A DNA stretch of 64,000 bases, taken from contig JANLVJ010000041.1 in the NCBI GenBank assembly GCA_031363945.1, positions 33,310-97,309 of the forward strand, in the 5' to 3' direction. This DNA comes from JANLVJ01 sp031363945. GTDB lineage: Bacteria > Bacteroidota > Bacteroidia > Sphingobacteriales > Sphingobacteriaceae. Shown piece after piece: positions 17,951 to 27,113 of this stretch. Made by a program: the position numbers and the translations under genes. The notes beneath the pieces were generated by a model. It had not been told where the DNA came from and did no database searches. It saw nothing but the letters and a program-made list of their open reading frames with translations. Position 1 is the stretch's first letter. Each line of letters begins with the position of its first letter.

Positions 17951-18883
17951 TTAACTTGAATATGTACCTGTGCGATTAATTGGTGATAGGTATGAGTGGG
18001 CCGTAACACCTGCTTTACAAAAGGCCAGAACCATTGCTGCTGCAATTTTTTCAGCACGCTGAATTCCTGTTACAAACGCAAAAACCGTTGGCCCTGATCC
18101 AGAAATACTACAGCCGATAGCACCATTGTCAAGCGCTGCCTGTTTAACCTGTGAATATCCGGTGATAAGTGGGGCTCGATAGGGTTCAGCGAGTAAATCC
18201 TGAAAAGAACGGCTGAGCAGGAGCATATCATTGTTTACCATGGCCATTATAAACCCCGCCACATTTGCCATCTGGGTAATAGTATCATTCAGGCTTACCT
18301 GACTGGGTACCAGATTGCGCGCAGTTTTGGTAAGAATTTCAAGATCAGGGTGAACCAATACTGTACAAAGCTCATCTGGAACCGGAATCTCAATGAGATC
18401 GACAGGATTAGCAGATCGTACCACAAGCATGCCACCAAGCATTGCAGGAGCTATATTGTCGGCATGAATACAGCCACTAGCCAATTTTTCACCCTCAAGA
18501 GCAAAGGGTATCAAGCCCAATTTATCACCAACAGGATTTCCCAATAACTCGTTGAGTCCAAAAACAGCGGCTGCAGCACTCGAAGCACTTGAACCCAGAC
18601 CACTCCCAACAGGAGATAATTTATGAATTTCAAGTTCTACTCCCTGACGAATATCGAGGTGCTTCATAAAATGAATTAAGGCAACACCTGCTGTATTTTC
18701 TGCAGGAATTCTTGAAATTTTACCAAAGTCTCCAGTGATAAGCTTAATTGAAATTTTTTCAGACGCATTCGTTCTCAAGATCATCCGATCACCAAGACCA
18801 TCAATTGCAAAACCCATCATATCAAAGCCTGCTCCTACATTGGCGACTGTGGCCGGTGAAAAAACAGCTACAGACTTTACCAT
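17951..18883 (-). CDS. thrB: Homoserine kinase
   Basis: ThrB phosphorylates homoserine using ATP and belongs to the GHMP kinases. At 310 residues it has the usual length. The N-terminal VFSPATVANVGAGFDMMGFAI and the ATP-binding PVGSGLGSSASSAAAA (about residues 91-106) are clear, as is the C-terminal SGSGPTVFAF. Its start overlaps the end of thrA by seven bases and it abuts thrC, a tightly coupled operon. Confidence 0.97.
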   Translation of the reverse strand: MVKSVAVFSPATVANVGAGFDMMGFAIDGLGDRMILRTNASEKISIKLITGDFGKISRIPAENTAGVALIHFMKHLDIRQGVELEIHKLSPVGSGLGSSASSAAAAVFGLNELLGNPVGDKLGLIPFALEGEKLASGCIHADNIAPAMLGGMLVVRSANPVDLIEIPVPDELCTVLVHPDLEILTKTARNLVPSQVSLNDTITQMANVAGFIMAMVNNDMLLLSRSFQDLLAEPYRAPLITGYSQVKQAALDNGAIGCSISGSGPTVFAFVTGIQRAEKIAAAMVLAFCKAGVTAHSYLSPINRTGTYSS

Positions 18884-21351
18884 GACTGACCAGAACTACT
18901 TATTGTTATAATTTCAGAAAACACACCAGCTGCAGTTACTTCTGCTCCAGCACCAGGACCTTTGACAACTAAAGGACGCTCTTTGTACCTATTGGTTGTA
19001 AAAGAGATCAGATTATCACTTCCGCTTAAATTATAAAACGGATTAGTATTATCAACATCAAGGAGTTTGATAGCAGCTTTGCCATCTTCAATCACACCTA
19101 TAAATCTTCTGAGCTTGCCTGATTTTAATGCATTTGATGCCAGTTCAGTAAAACGTTCGTCTTCTGAGGGTAGCTTTTGCAGAAATTCACTGACATCTCC
19201 TGAATTAAAATAATGCGCCTGTAAAATGGGATCTACCTCGACATCTTCGATTTCAAGAGCGATGTTACATTCCCTGGCAAGAATGACAAGTTTTCGGGCA
19301 AAGTCGGCCCCGCTGAGATCAACCCTCGGGTCTGGCTCAGTAAAACCTTTTTGCATGGCACTTTTTACGATATCGGAGAACTTTTTATCAGGGGCAAGAC
19401 TGTTAAATACAAACGAAAGAGACCCTGAAAGAACGGCTTCAATTTTCAATATTTTATCGCCACTATTCAATAAGTCATTTAAAGTGCCTATTACGGGGAG
19501 GCCGGCCCCAACATTGGTTTCGTATAAATACTTTACCCCTCTTTGCTGTTGAATTTTCTTCAGCAGTTTATAGCGGTCATAAGAGCCTGAATTTGCGACC
19601 TTATTGGGGGTGACAATTGAAATACTTGCATCAAGTACCCCGGCATATGCATCAGGGATAACAGCATCAGCAGTACAATCGATGAAAATTGAATTTGGCA
19701 GATTAAACTGTATCATCTGGTCAATATAGTTTGAAAGCAGCATAGGCTGACCATTTTCATTGAGTTCTTGCTTACCGGTAGTCATATCGATACCATCTTC
19801 AGAAAAGAGCATTTTCTTAGAATTTGCAAGACCTACCAAATTAAGTTCAACAGATTTGGTAATTTTTAAAAATTGCCGCTGCTGTTCCATTATTTCAAGA
19901 AGACTGCCACCAATATTACCAACCCCTATTATAAATAAATTCAGGGTTTTAGTATCTGACAGGAAAAATGTTTCATGAGATGAATTTAGCGCCTTTGAAA
20001 GATCATCCTGGCTGATAGCAACAGCTATCGTCAGTTCTGAAGAACCTTGAGCGATTGCTGTTACATTTATACCGTTACGGCCAAGGGAGGTCAAAAACCT
20101 ACCTGCTATACCTGGCACATGCTTCATATTTTCTCCTACCACCGCCAGCAGGCAAAGATTCTTCTCAATTGCAACTTTATCAAGCAACCCTGATAAAATT
20201 TCAAGACCAAATTCTTCTTCAATCAACTTACAAGCGCGCAGACTCAGATCACCGTGAATAGCAAAAGTTATTGAGTATTCAGAAGAGCCCTGCATAATCA
20301 GAATAACCTGTATTCGCTGGGCTGAAAGAGTCCCAAAAAGCCGTGCTGAGATACCTGAAACTGAAGCCATTCCACTACCTTTCAATGTCAGCAGGCTGAT
20401 ATGTTCAACACTCGTTACCCCTTTAACCATGAATTTATTATTGAATACACCAGCAGAAATTAGGGTACCCTCAAACTCAGGCTCAAACGTATTTTTAATT
20501 CGAATAGGAATTTTATTCCTGTATGCCGGCATGACTGTAGGCGGGTATAAAACTTTTGCGCCGAAATGCGACATTTCCATGGCTTCTTCATAAGATAAGT
20601 CTGATATAGAAAATGCTTTTTTAACCTTCCGCGGATCGGCAGTCAGTACGCCGTTTACATCTGTCCAAATTTGAATTTCAGACACATTCAAGGCTGCTCC
20701 AAAAATTGCAGCAGTGAAGTCAGACCCCCCCCTTCCTAAAGTTGTCTCTATACCCGCAGCATTTGAAGCTATGAAACCCGGAGTAATCCAGATGCCCCCA
20801 CTACCTGCCTGTTCATCATACCAGCCTTTAATTCTACTATAGCTTGCAGTAAGATTTGCCTTTGCCGCTCCATATACATCGTCAGTAATAATCAGCTTGC
20901 GGGCATCAACTAAATGACTGCCAGGACAACTGTTGTGAATATACTCATACAAAATAGTACTAGAAATGCGTTCACCGATGCCAGCAACAGAATCAAGGCT
21001 ACGGTCAGATAATTCACCGAGTAGAAATATCCCTTGTAGCTTACTGTGAAGCTCTTGAATAATTTCTTCAATTTTAGTAGTTACCGACATTTGTACAGCA
21101 GGTTGGGTGAACATAACCAGGATTGCCTGCAAATGCTTCAACTTAATCTGTTCATATAGTTCAGAATAGCTGATATCACCTGATTCGGCCATTCTGCTGA
21201 CTTTTATCAATAAATCAGTTATGCCATGCATTGCTGAGCAAACGACTAGTAATTTCTCTTCTTTTTCAGCAGAACGTTTGATAATTTCTGAGACTTTAAC
21301 AAGATTTTCAGCGTTAGAGACAGATGAGCCTCCGAATTTCATTACAAGCAT
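18877..21351 (-). CDS. thrA: Bifunctional aspartate kinase / homoserine dehydrogenase
   Basis: The 824-residue fusion catalyses the first and third steps of threonine synthesis. Residues 1-290 are the aspartokinase (MKFGGSSVSNAENLVKVSEII at the start, GRGGSDFTA, YEEAMEMSHFGAKVLYPP). Two ACT domains lie near 310-455 and presumably bind threonine for feedback control. From about 465 follows the homoserine dehydrogenase with the NAD(P) loop IGVGNIGGSLLEIM and SGADFARKLVILARE. The frame extends 13 codons upstream, but E. coli ThrA-like proteins begin at the ATG chosen here. I looked for a threonine-rich leader peptide or attenuator upstream and found none. Confidence 0.97.
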   Translation of the reverse strand: MLVMKFGGSSVSNAENLVKVSEIIKRSAEKEEKLLVVCSAMHGITDLLIKVSRMAESGDISYSELYEQIKLKHLQAILVMFTQPAVQMSVTTKIEEIIQELHSKLQGIFLLGELSDRSLDSVAGIGERISSTILYEYIHNSCPGSHLVDARKLIITDDVYGAAKANLTASYSRIKGWYDEQAGSGGIWITPGFIASNAAGIETTLGRGGSDFTAAIFGAALNVSEIQIWTDVNGVLTADPRKVKKAFSISDLSYEEAMEMSHFGAKVLYPPTVMPAYRNKIPIRIKNTFEPEFEGTLISAGVFNNKFMVKGVTSVEHISLLTLKGSGMASVSGISARLFGTLSAQRIQVILIMQGSSEYSITFAIHGDLSLRACKLIEEEFGLEILSGLLDKVAIEKNLCLLAVVGENMKHVPGIAGRFLTSLGRNGINVTAIAQGSSELTIAVAISQDDLSKALNSSHETFFLSDTKTLNLFIIGVGNIGGSLLEIMEQQRQFLKITKSVELNLVGLANSKKMLFSEDGIDMTTGKQELNENGQPMLLSNYIDQMIQFNLPNSIFIDCTADAVIPDAYAGVLDASISIVTPNKVANSGSYDRYKLLKKIQQQRGVKYLYETNVGAGLPVIGTLNDLLNSGDKILKIEAVLSGSLSFVFNSLAPDKKFSDIVKSAMQKGFTEPDPRVDLSGADFARKLVILARECNIALEIEDVEVDPILQAHYFNSGDVSEFLQKLPSEDERFTELASNALKSGKLRRFIGVIEDGKAAIKLLDVDNTNPFYNLSGSDNLISFTTNRYKERPLVVKGPGAGAEVTAAGVFSEIITISSSGQSW

Positions 21352-21465
21352 GGTACTTTCTTTAAAACAACAAGTTTTGAGTATCGCCAATCAGACAATA
21401 TTATAAACTACTTGACAATACAAATAACGCTTTTTATTTTGACTTTGCCAATAATAACAGAATAT

Positions 21466-22764
21466 CTAGTAAAGGATTCTAAACTTAATAGTATGCTCAA
21501 TTTTTTTCAGGTCTGAGATAACCAACGGGTCATACCTCATATTTACATCAGTAATTACATATCCCAGGTCTTTGTTTGTTTTCAAGTACTGACCCTCAAT
21601 ATTCATTGAATGATCGGCCATAACCTGATTTATTCTGGCTATAATGCCGGGCATATTCCGATGGATATGAATAAAACGATGTGTTCCCTTATTACTTTGT
21701 AACTGTATACTTGGAAAATTTGTACTCAGATAAGTCGACCCTTTATTTATAAAATCAATCATTCTTTTGGGAATGAACAACGTATTTTTAGGCTTATTAC
21801 GGGTATCGTCAAATACAACAATTCCCATTTTTGTTGCCAGTTCGAGTGGAAGCATCTGACTCGCATTTCCAAGACAACCTATTACTTTTAAAGTATGGCA
21901 TTCCTCAAGTTCTTCATCTGTCAGGCGGCAAGAACCATTCAACAATAAAACGCCTATATCTTTTCTGTATTTCTTTTCCAGGGTAGTCTTTTCTCTAATT
22001 GAAATACCGTCTTTTTTAAATAACTCAATTGATTCTTCTTTCATTTCACCTATCAAAAGCGATAAGATCCTGTTTTTAGGATATGAGATCGCCTGGGGAA
22101 GATTATTCAGGTATAGAAACTCATCAAAGCTCGGAGTGATATGATCTGCATTTTTTACAACTTTTTCCCGGGAAATATTTTCTGTGAATGCAAAAAATTT
22201 CTGAATCAGCCCAGATTCTTTTAGCTGATAATCTGAATGTCCATCTCCTATACCAAACAGCGGGCCGTCAAAATTCATCCCCCTGATTAATTTTACCTTA
22301 CCACCTTCTTCAGACAGCGGATTATTTTTATCAAAGCCTGTTATTTGACCGTTATCGTCATAGGTGAACGTATTGGCAAAAACATTTTCTTCACGAATAC
22401 CAAAGGCTGTAACTACAGGAATTATAAACTCTCTGAATCCTCCAGATACGATATAAACTTGGTGCTGGTGTGATTTAAAAAAGGCTTTGTTTCTATTAAA
22501 AGATATCGACACTTTGTTCCTTAAGACTTTTATGAGGTCTATAAGATGACTTTTATTTGCCTTTAGCAGCCGAACCCTTTTTTCGAGACTTTCCTGGAAT
22601 GACAAAGTGCCATTCATTGCCTCATTTGTTAATTTTTCAATTTCCAGGGCTACAGATTCTTTTTCGGGATGACCGGCTAAAGAAATGCGTACCAGTTCTT
22701 CGAGTGCTTCAACCTGGGTGAATGTACTGTCAAAATCAATAATGTAATATGATTTATTTTTCAT
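21466..22764 (-). CDS. SerB-like HAD phosphatase fused to a SerA remnant and ACT domain
   Basis: Residues 1-220 are a HAD-IB phosphatase like phosphoserine phosphatase: motif I DFDSTFTQ with both aspartates, SGGFREFI for motif II and GDGHSDYQL for motif IV. Residues 230-330 resemble the start of 3-phosphoglycerate dehydrogenase (substrate-binding half, ending near LATKMGIVVFDDT). The sequence then jumps to the typical SerA C-terminal linker (FINKGSTYLSTNFPSIQL) and an ACT domain (HRNMPGIIARINQVMADH). The NAD-binding Rossmann domain of about 190 residues is missing, so dehydrogenase activity is not expected. The frame also allows a TTG start 15 bases upstream; ATG at 22764 is preferred. Confidence 0.85.
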   Translation of the reverse strand: MKNKSYYIIDFDSTFTQVEALEELVRISLAGHPEKESVALEIEKLTNEAMNGTLSFQESLEKRVRLLKANKSHLIDLIKVLRNKVSISFNRNKAFFKSHQHQVYIVSGGFREFIIPVVTAFGIREENVFANTFTYDDNGQITGFDKNNPLSEEGGKVKLIRGMNFDGPLFGIGDGHSDYQLKESGLIQKFFAFTENISREKVVKNADHITPSFDEFLYLNNLPQAISYPKNRILSLLIGEMKEESIELFKKDGISIREKTTLEKKYRKDIGVLLLNGSCRLTDEELEECHTLKVIGCLGNASQMLPLELATKMGIVVFDDTRNKPKNTLFIPKRMIDFINKGSTYLSTNFPSIQLQSNKGTHRFIHIHRNMPGIIARINQVMADHSMNIEGQYLKTNKDLGYVITDVNMRYDPLVISDLKKIEHTIKFRILY

Positions 22765-22803
22765 TCTGGGGAGATTCAAAAAAATTATTCTATTCTTATA
22801 GCC

Positions 22804-23790
22804 TTATTCAGAATTGCCAAATGTTGGTATTGATGCCAGGTTTATCTCGCCACAGATTTCTTCAATCACCTCTTTAATCGGGGTGAACTTGCAGATATCA
22901 AGTTTATTAATTTTTGAAGTATCAAAAAATGTTTTATTCATGGCCAGATTTGCACTTTCTTTATTCAACCCTAGGTTCTTAAATAAAAAACTAAGATTAC
23001 CTGCTAAACTGAGTATCCAGGGCTTGATTTCTTTAACAGGAATCGGGCGCCCCAAATGGGCAGCAGCCTGCTGAAAAAAATCTTTGAATGAAAAATTTTC
23101 TGCCGACAGAATAAACCTTTCACCGCTTACTGAACTCTTCATTAGCCCAACCATACAGGTTATCACATTCTGAACAGAAATCATCCCTGTTAGCCCCGGA
23201 GGGTATAAACCAAAGCCTCTGTTAACCAGGCCAAACATACGCCCACTCCCATTTGAGAGATTTGTTTCACCCAGAATTAAAGATGGATTCACAATTACTG
23301 CATTTAAGCCTTCGACGATTGCCCTCCAGACCTCCCTTTCAGACTCAAATTTACTGATACTGTAACCGGAGCTTGATGAATTCAGCTCAAGAATATTCAT
23401 TTCACTTGCCATCTGACCTTGAATAGGGATACCAATTGCTGCAACAGAGCTAACATGTAAAAGCTTTTTGACTTGAAACCGGGCACAAAGCTCTACTATG
23501 TTTGCAGTACCTTCCGTATTGGTGCGTATCATTTGTTTACGATCATCAGGTTCAAAAGAAACCATTGCCGCGCAGTGGTACACATAGTCAATATTTTCAA
23601 ATGCTTGTTCAAGGGCGAATAAATCTAAGATATCTGCCTCACGCCATTCTATAAGTGAAGCAAACGGGCGTAGAATAGTCGGAATAACAGAGCCAGAACG
23701 TCTGATTGCACTAATTTTTTCACCTTCCTCTACCAGCTTTAGTGCCAGGTTAGAACCGAGAAAACCTGTGGCGCCGGTTATAAGAATCAT
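22804..23790 (-). CDS. NAD-dependent epimerase/dehydratase (extended SDR)
   Basis: The 328-residue protein starts with the dinucleotide loop TGATGFLGSNLA and has the extended-SDR landmarks VYHCAAMVSFEP, HVSSVAAIG and the catalytic YSISK tetrad portion. It resembles dihydroflavonol-reductase-like SDRs, which in bacteria act on varied ketones or sugar nucleotides. The substrate cannot be read from the sequence. It precedes the SerB-like gene by 39 bases. An upstream in-frame TTG (23805) lies in a promoter-like stretch, so the ATG is preferred. Confidence 0.88.
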   Translation of the reverse strand: MILITGATGFLGSNLALKLVEEGEKISAIRRSGSVIPTILRPFASLIEWREADILDLFALEQAFENIDYVYHCAAMVSFEPDDRKQMIRTNTEGTANIVELCARFQVKKLLHVSSVAAIGIPIQGQMASEMNILELNSSSSGYSISKFESEREVWRAIVEGLNAVIVNPSLILGETNLSNGSGRMFGLVNRGFGLYPPGLTGMISVQNVITCMVGLMKSSVSGERFILSAENFSFKDFFQQAAAHLGRPIPVKEIKPWILSLAGNLSFLFKNLGLNKESANLAMNKTFFDTSKINKLDICKFTPIKEVIEEICGEINLASIPTFGNSE

Positions 23791-23981
23791 TTGTTTTTTT
23801 CTCAAATATCTGATTCTCCCGCTAAGAGCGAAATTTATTTATTCAAAGGATACTAAAAAGCAGGGATGCTTTACTATTAAAAATCGGGTGCATCTAAAAA
23901 TCAATTCCCGTTAAAGGAAAAAATTAAGTATTGTTGCCACGCTTTATTCTTATCTCAGGAGTTTGGCAAAAAGCAGTAATA

Positions 23982-25151
23982 ATGGATTTAAACCTCTTAT
24001 TCGAGCCCCTCGACTTGTCACATATTAATGCTGGTGGTAGCTTAAGGCATACCCAGCTTGGTGCTCAAATCAGTTTGCACACTGAATTATTCCCAGATCT
24101 TGACGGGATTCAGGTAGTTTTAATCGGAGTTCCTGAAGAAAGAGGATCGGCTGATAATAAAGGATGTGCCTGGGGAGCAGACATTATCAGAAAAGAATTA
24201 TACCAGCTTGAACATAATTTCGAGCTCAATATTGCAGATCTTGGCAATCTTATCATAGGTCAAAACCTTCAGGATACCTATGCCGCACTTGAGCATATTA
24301 TGGCTGAGTTACTGAAGAACAAAATATTCTGCATCATATTAGGTGGTAGTCAGGATCTAACCTACCCACAATATTGTGCCTATGGCAGGTTCAACTCAAA
24401 GGTTGATTTATTAGTGATTGATTCTTTTTTTGACCTGAGTACAGAAATCATAGGATCTCCTGAAATAAATTCGTCTTCTTACCTGAATAAAATCATTGTT
24501 CATGAGCCAGATATACTGTTTAATTACAGTAATATCGGGTATCAAAGTTACTTCGTGAGCCAGGAAATGCTTAGACTGATGGATAAACTTTGCTTTGACA
24601 CCTTTAGACTCGGTGAGCTTAGTGGAAAAATTCAAGAAGCCGAACCGATCATTCGTAGTGCTAATCTTTTAAGTTTTGATCTGCATGCACTCCGGTTTTC
24701 TGATGCCCCTGCCAGGGCCGGACAAAACCCACATGGTTTTTATGGGGAAGAGGCCTGCCAGCTTTTTAGATACGCTGGCATGAATGAGCAGCTCACTTCA
24801 TTGGGCATCTATGAATTTAACCCCTCTTTAGATATTCGAAACCAGACTTCTCAATTACTAGCGCAGATGCTCTGGTATTTTCTTGAAGGGTATTCATTTC
24901 GAAAACAGGATAATCCCCTTAATTCAAGCCTGAATTTTATCAGGTACAGAACCAGTGTTGCCAGCCACCCTGCTGAAATTATTTTTTATAAGAGCCGTAA
25001 TACGGGAAGATGGTGGTTGCAGGTACCTTATCCTGAGCGATATGCACGAAATGAGCATTTCCACCTAACTCCCTGTACCTATGAAGATTATAAACAGACT
25101 TGCGCCGGTGAATTACCTGACCGATGGTGGAAAACCATACAGAAGTTGTAG
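23982..25151 (+). CDS. Arginase/formimidoylglutamase-fold protein, metal site degenerate
   Basis: The 389-residue protein follows the ureohydrolase fold but its metal-binding motifs are altered. The GGDHS loop reads GGSQDLT, the DAHxD loop reads DSFFD, and the SxDxDxxDP loop reads SFDLHALRF. Two or three of the six manganese ligands are therefore replaced, including both motif histidines. Similar proteins in Bacteroidota are usually annotated as formimidoylglutamase or arginase. Ureohydrolase activity is doubtful, and a regulatory or binding role is possible but unproven. The frame has an upstream TTG at 23931; ATG at 23982 is chosen because MDLNLLFEPLD is the family-like opening. Confidence 0.8.
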   Translation: MDLNLLFEPLDLSHINAGGSLRHTQLGAQISLHTELFPDLDGIQVVLIGVPEERGSADNKGCAWGADIIRKELYQLEHNFELNIADLGNLIIGQNLQDTYAALEHIMAELLKNKIFCIILGGSQDLTYPQYCAYGRFNSKVDLLVIDSFFDLSTEIIGSPEINSSSYLNKIIVHEPDILFNYSNIGYQSYFVSQEMLRLMDKLCFDTFRLGELSGKIQEAEPIIRSANLLSFDLHALRFSDAPARAGQNPHGFYGEEACQLFRYAGMNEQLTSLGIYEFNPSLDIRNQTSQLLAQMLWYFLEGYSFRKQDNPLNSSLNFIRYRTSVASHPAEIIFYKSRNTGRWWLQVPYPERYARNEHFHLTPCTYEDYKQTCAGELPDRWWKTIQKL

Positions 25152-25184
25152 GAAAACATAAAAAATCAACCTATCAACATTATT

Positions 25185-25228
25185 ACTAAGTATTTAGTTG
25201 TATAACTATGTTTTTAGTTATACTTTTA
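25185..25228 (+). promoter_or_regulatory. Two BlaI-type operator dyads overlapping the blaI-M56 promoter
   Basis: Two copies of ACTA-N6-TAGT lie at 25185-25198 and 25205-25218, with centres exactly 20 bp apart (two helical turns). The second is embedded in a perfect TATAACTA-N6-TAGTTATA dyad at 25201-25222. A promoter can be read across them: TTG at 25198-25200, a 20-base spacer, then TACTTTTA (one mismatch to TAnnTTTG) at 25221-25228. The repressor would therefore cover the -33 region and the spacer of its own promoter. The ATG follows three bases later. Confidence 0.65.
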
Positions 25229-25231
25229 GAT

Positions 25232-25606
25232 ATGGAAACAATTAAAGATCTCACCCGTGCTGAAGAGCAAATTATGCAGGTGATTTGGGAAATCGACCGG
25301 GGCTTTATAAAAGACTTTCTTGACAAATTACCCGAACCAAAACCTGCGTATAATACCGTCTCAACAATCGTTCGCATTCTTGAAGTAAAGGGCTTCGTTT
25401 CTCACCAGGCATTTGGTAAAACCCATCAATATTTTGCACTCATTCAAAAAGAAAGTTATAAAGATTTTATAGCGCATAAAATGATGGGTTCCTATTTCAA
25501 CGGCTCTGTGTCAAGTATGATTTCTTTTTTCGTTCGGCAGGAAAAAATTGACCTGCGGGAAGCAAATGAAATAATTAAACTAATTGAAAAATCAAAAATC
25601 CAATGA
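25232..25606 (+). CDS. BlaI/MecI/CopY family transcriptional repressor
   Basis: A small winged-helix repressor of 124 residues: LTRAEEQIMQVIWEIDRGFIKD opens the DNA-binding domain, and KPAYNTVSTIVRILEVKGFV is the recognition-helix region shared by BlaI and MecI. The C-terminal 45 residues form the dimer helix. It overlaps the following M56 gene by four bases (ATGA), the usual arrangement of a sensor protease that inactivates its repressor. The two ACTA-N6-TAGT dyads upstream predict autoregulation. An in-frame ATG eight codons upstream lies inside the second operator and is unlikely. No beta-lactamase gene is near, so a link to beta-lactams is not implied. Confidence 0.93.
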   Translation: METIKDLTRAEEQIMQVIWEIDRGFIKDFLDKLPEPKPAYNTVSTIVRILEVKGFVSHQAFGKTHQYFALIQKESYKDFIAHKMMGSYFNGSVSSMISFFVRQEKIDLREANEIIKLIEKSKIQ

Positions 25607-27102
25607 TTATGGGATTCCTGATCTACCTGCTCAAAATGAGTCTGAGTTTTACACTTCTTTATTTACTCTATCTGCTTTTGCTCAGGCGTAGCACATTTAA
25701 TAACTGCCAGCGCGCCTATCTCTTACTATTACCCATTGCCTCAATATTAATTCCACTGGCAAAATTTCCTGAGAAACTTGACAGTCAACCGATACAATTT
25801 AATCTGCCTGAAATTTTAATTAAAACCCACGTAATAACTCCCGTTAATGCGCATCTCTTGAGTCTCCAGGTCTGGCTAATTATACTCTACGGATTGGGGC
25901 TAACGTTCATGATCACCCGTTTTGTACTAAGAATAGTTCGACTTCTGCTTATCACCAACAAGGCAAAATTTAATTCTCACTGGCAATCCTATATAGTGCA
26001 ACCCACCGATTTTCACGGCGCTGGCTCATTCTTCAATGTGCTGTTTTTACAAGGTGGCAAAATTGATAATGCTGAGCCACTGATTATTGAGCATGAGCTG
26101 ATACATATCAGGCAAAAGCACTGGGTTGATATAATAATCGCCCAGCTATTTACCAGTTTTAACTGGTTCAACCCCCTGAGCTACTTATTAATTAATTCAC
26201 TGCGACTGCAACATGAATTTATTGCCGACAGAATCATTTGCCAGGATAGCCTGAAAAAACATGCTTACCAGGATCTCTTGTTTGCTAAAAGTTTTGGAAG
26301 CATTAATTTCCTCGAAATACATTCATTCAATAAACCTTCATATTTAAAAATCAGAATCATGAAACTAAATCAAGCTGTATCAGCAAAAAGTCAGTTACTG
26401 TATTATCTCAGTGCGGTGCCTGTAATGACATTATTAATTGTGACATCAATGATTTTTTCAGGGCAGGCTACTGCGATCGGTTTAAACAGGCCTGAAAGAA
26501 AAATCGGATTAGTTGAATCCAGGATCACGAATGAATTTGTTCAACATAAAACAGTAAAAGACAGTGGCGATCAGAAGGTTTATAATCAATCACAAACGCC
26601 CCCAGCCTATCCAGGTGGTGATATACAATTCATGTCTGATCTGGATCATAATCTTCATTATCCTAAAGAAGCTAAGGCCAAACAGATAGAAGGCAGTATC
26701 ATGGTAAATTTTATAGTTGAGAAAAATGGATCAATTTCTTCTGCACACGTTATCAGAGGCGAAGAAATCGGTTACGGCTTAGCTGAAGCTGCCTTAAAAG
26801 CCGTCAGTCAGCTGAAGAATTTTAAGCCAGGTATATTAAATGGTAAAAAAGTAAGGGTGTCCTACTCAGTACCCATTACCTTTAAACTTGAGGGTACAAC
26901 GAATAAAAAAACAGGGTTTATTAAAGCACCCGTTCCACTATACCTGGTTGATGGCAAGGAAATGACGAATGACGATGTCATGAAGTTAAAACCATCAAGT
27001 ATAAAGTCTATGAATATTTTAAAAGATAATATGGCCATTGATAAATATGGCTCACGAGCAGCAAACGGGGCTGTTGAAATAACTATGAAAGAATTAAAAT
27101 AG
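25603..27102 (+). CDS. M56 (BlaR1-like) membrane metalloprotease with TonB C-terminal domain
   Basis: Residues 1-105 and 255-285 contain the membrane segments. Between them lies the gluzincin site HELIH (H164, E165, H168) with the downstream glutamate in LQHEFIAD. The periplasmic part carries a TonB C-terminal domain (about residues 330-430: PAYPGGDIQFMSDL, IEGSIMVNFIVEKNGSI). The last 50 residues end in YGSRAANGAVEITMK, which resembles the plug of TonB-dependent receptors. It presumably senses an envelope signal and relieves repression by the BlaI-like partner, whose stop codon overlaps its ATG. M56-TonB fusions of this type are characteristic of Bacteroidota. Confidence 0.92.
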   Translation: MIMGFLIYLLKMSLSFTLLYLLYLLLLRRSTFNNCQRAYLLLLPIASILIPLAKFPEKLDSQPIQFNLPEILIKTHVITPVNAHLLSLQVWLIILYGLGLTFMITRFVLRIVRLLLITNKAKFNSHWQSYIVQPTDFHGAGSFFNVLFLQGGKIDNAEPLIIEHELIHIRQKHWVDIIIAQLFTSFNWFNPLSYLLINSLRLQHEFIADRIICQDSLKKHAYQDLLFAKSFGSINFLEIHSFNKPSYLKIRIMKLNQAVSAKSQLLYYLSAVPVMTLLIVTSMIFSGQATAIGLNRPERKIGLVESRITNEFVQHKTVKDSGDQKVYNQSQTPPAYPGGDIQFMSDLDHNLHYPKEAKAKQIEGSIMVNFIVEKNGSISSAHVIRGEEIGYGLAEAALKAVSQLKNFKPGILNGKKVRVSYSVPITFKLEGTTNKKTGFIKAPVPLYLVDGKEMTNDDVMKLKPSSIKSMNILKDNMAIDKYGSRAANGAVEITMKELK

Positions 27103-27113
27103 GCGTTTTAACA

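Noticed and set aside
21352..21465. Threonine/isoleucine leader peptide and attenuator before thrA
   Set aside because: No short Thr/Ile-rich frame and no alternative hairpins with a T-run were found in this gap.
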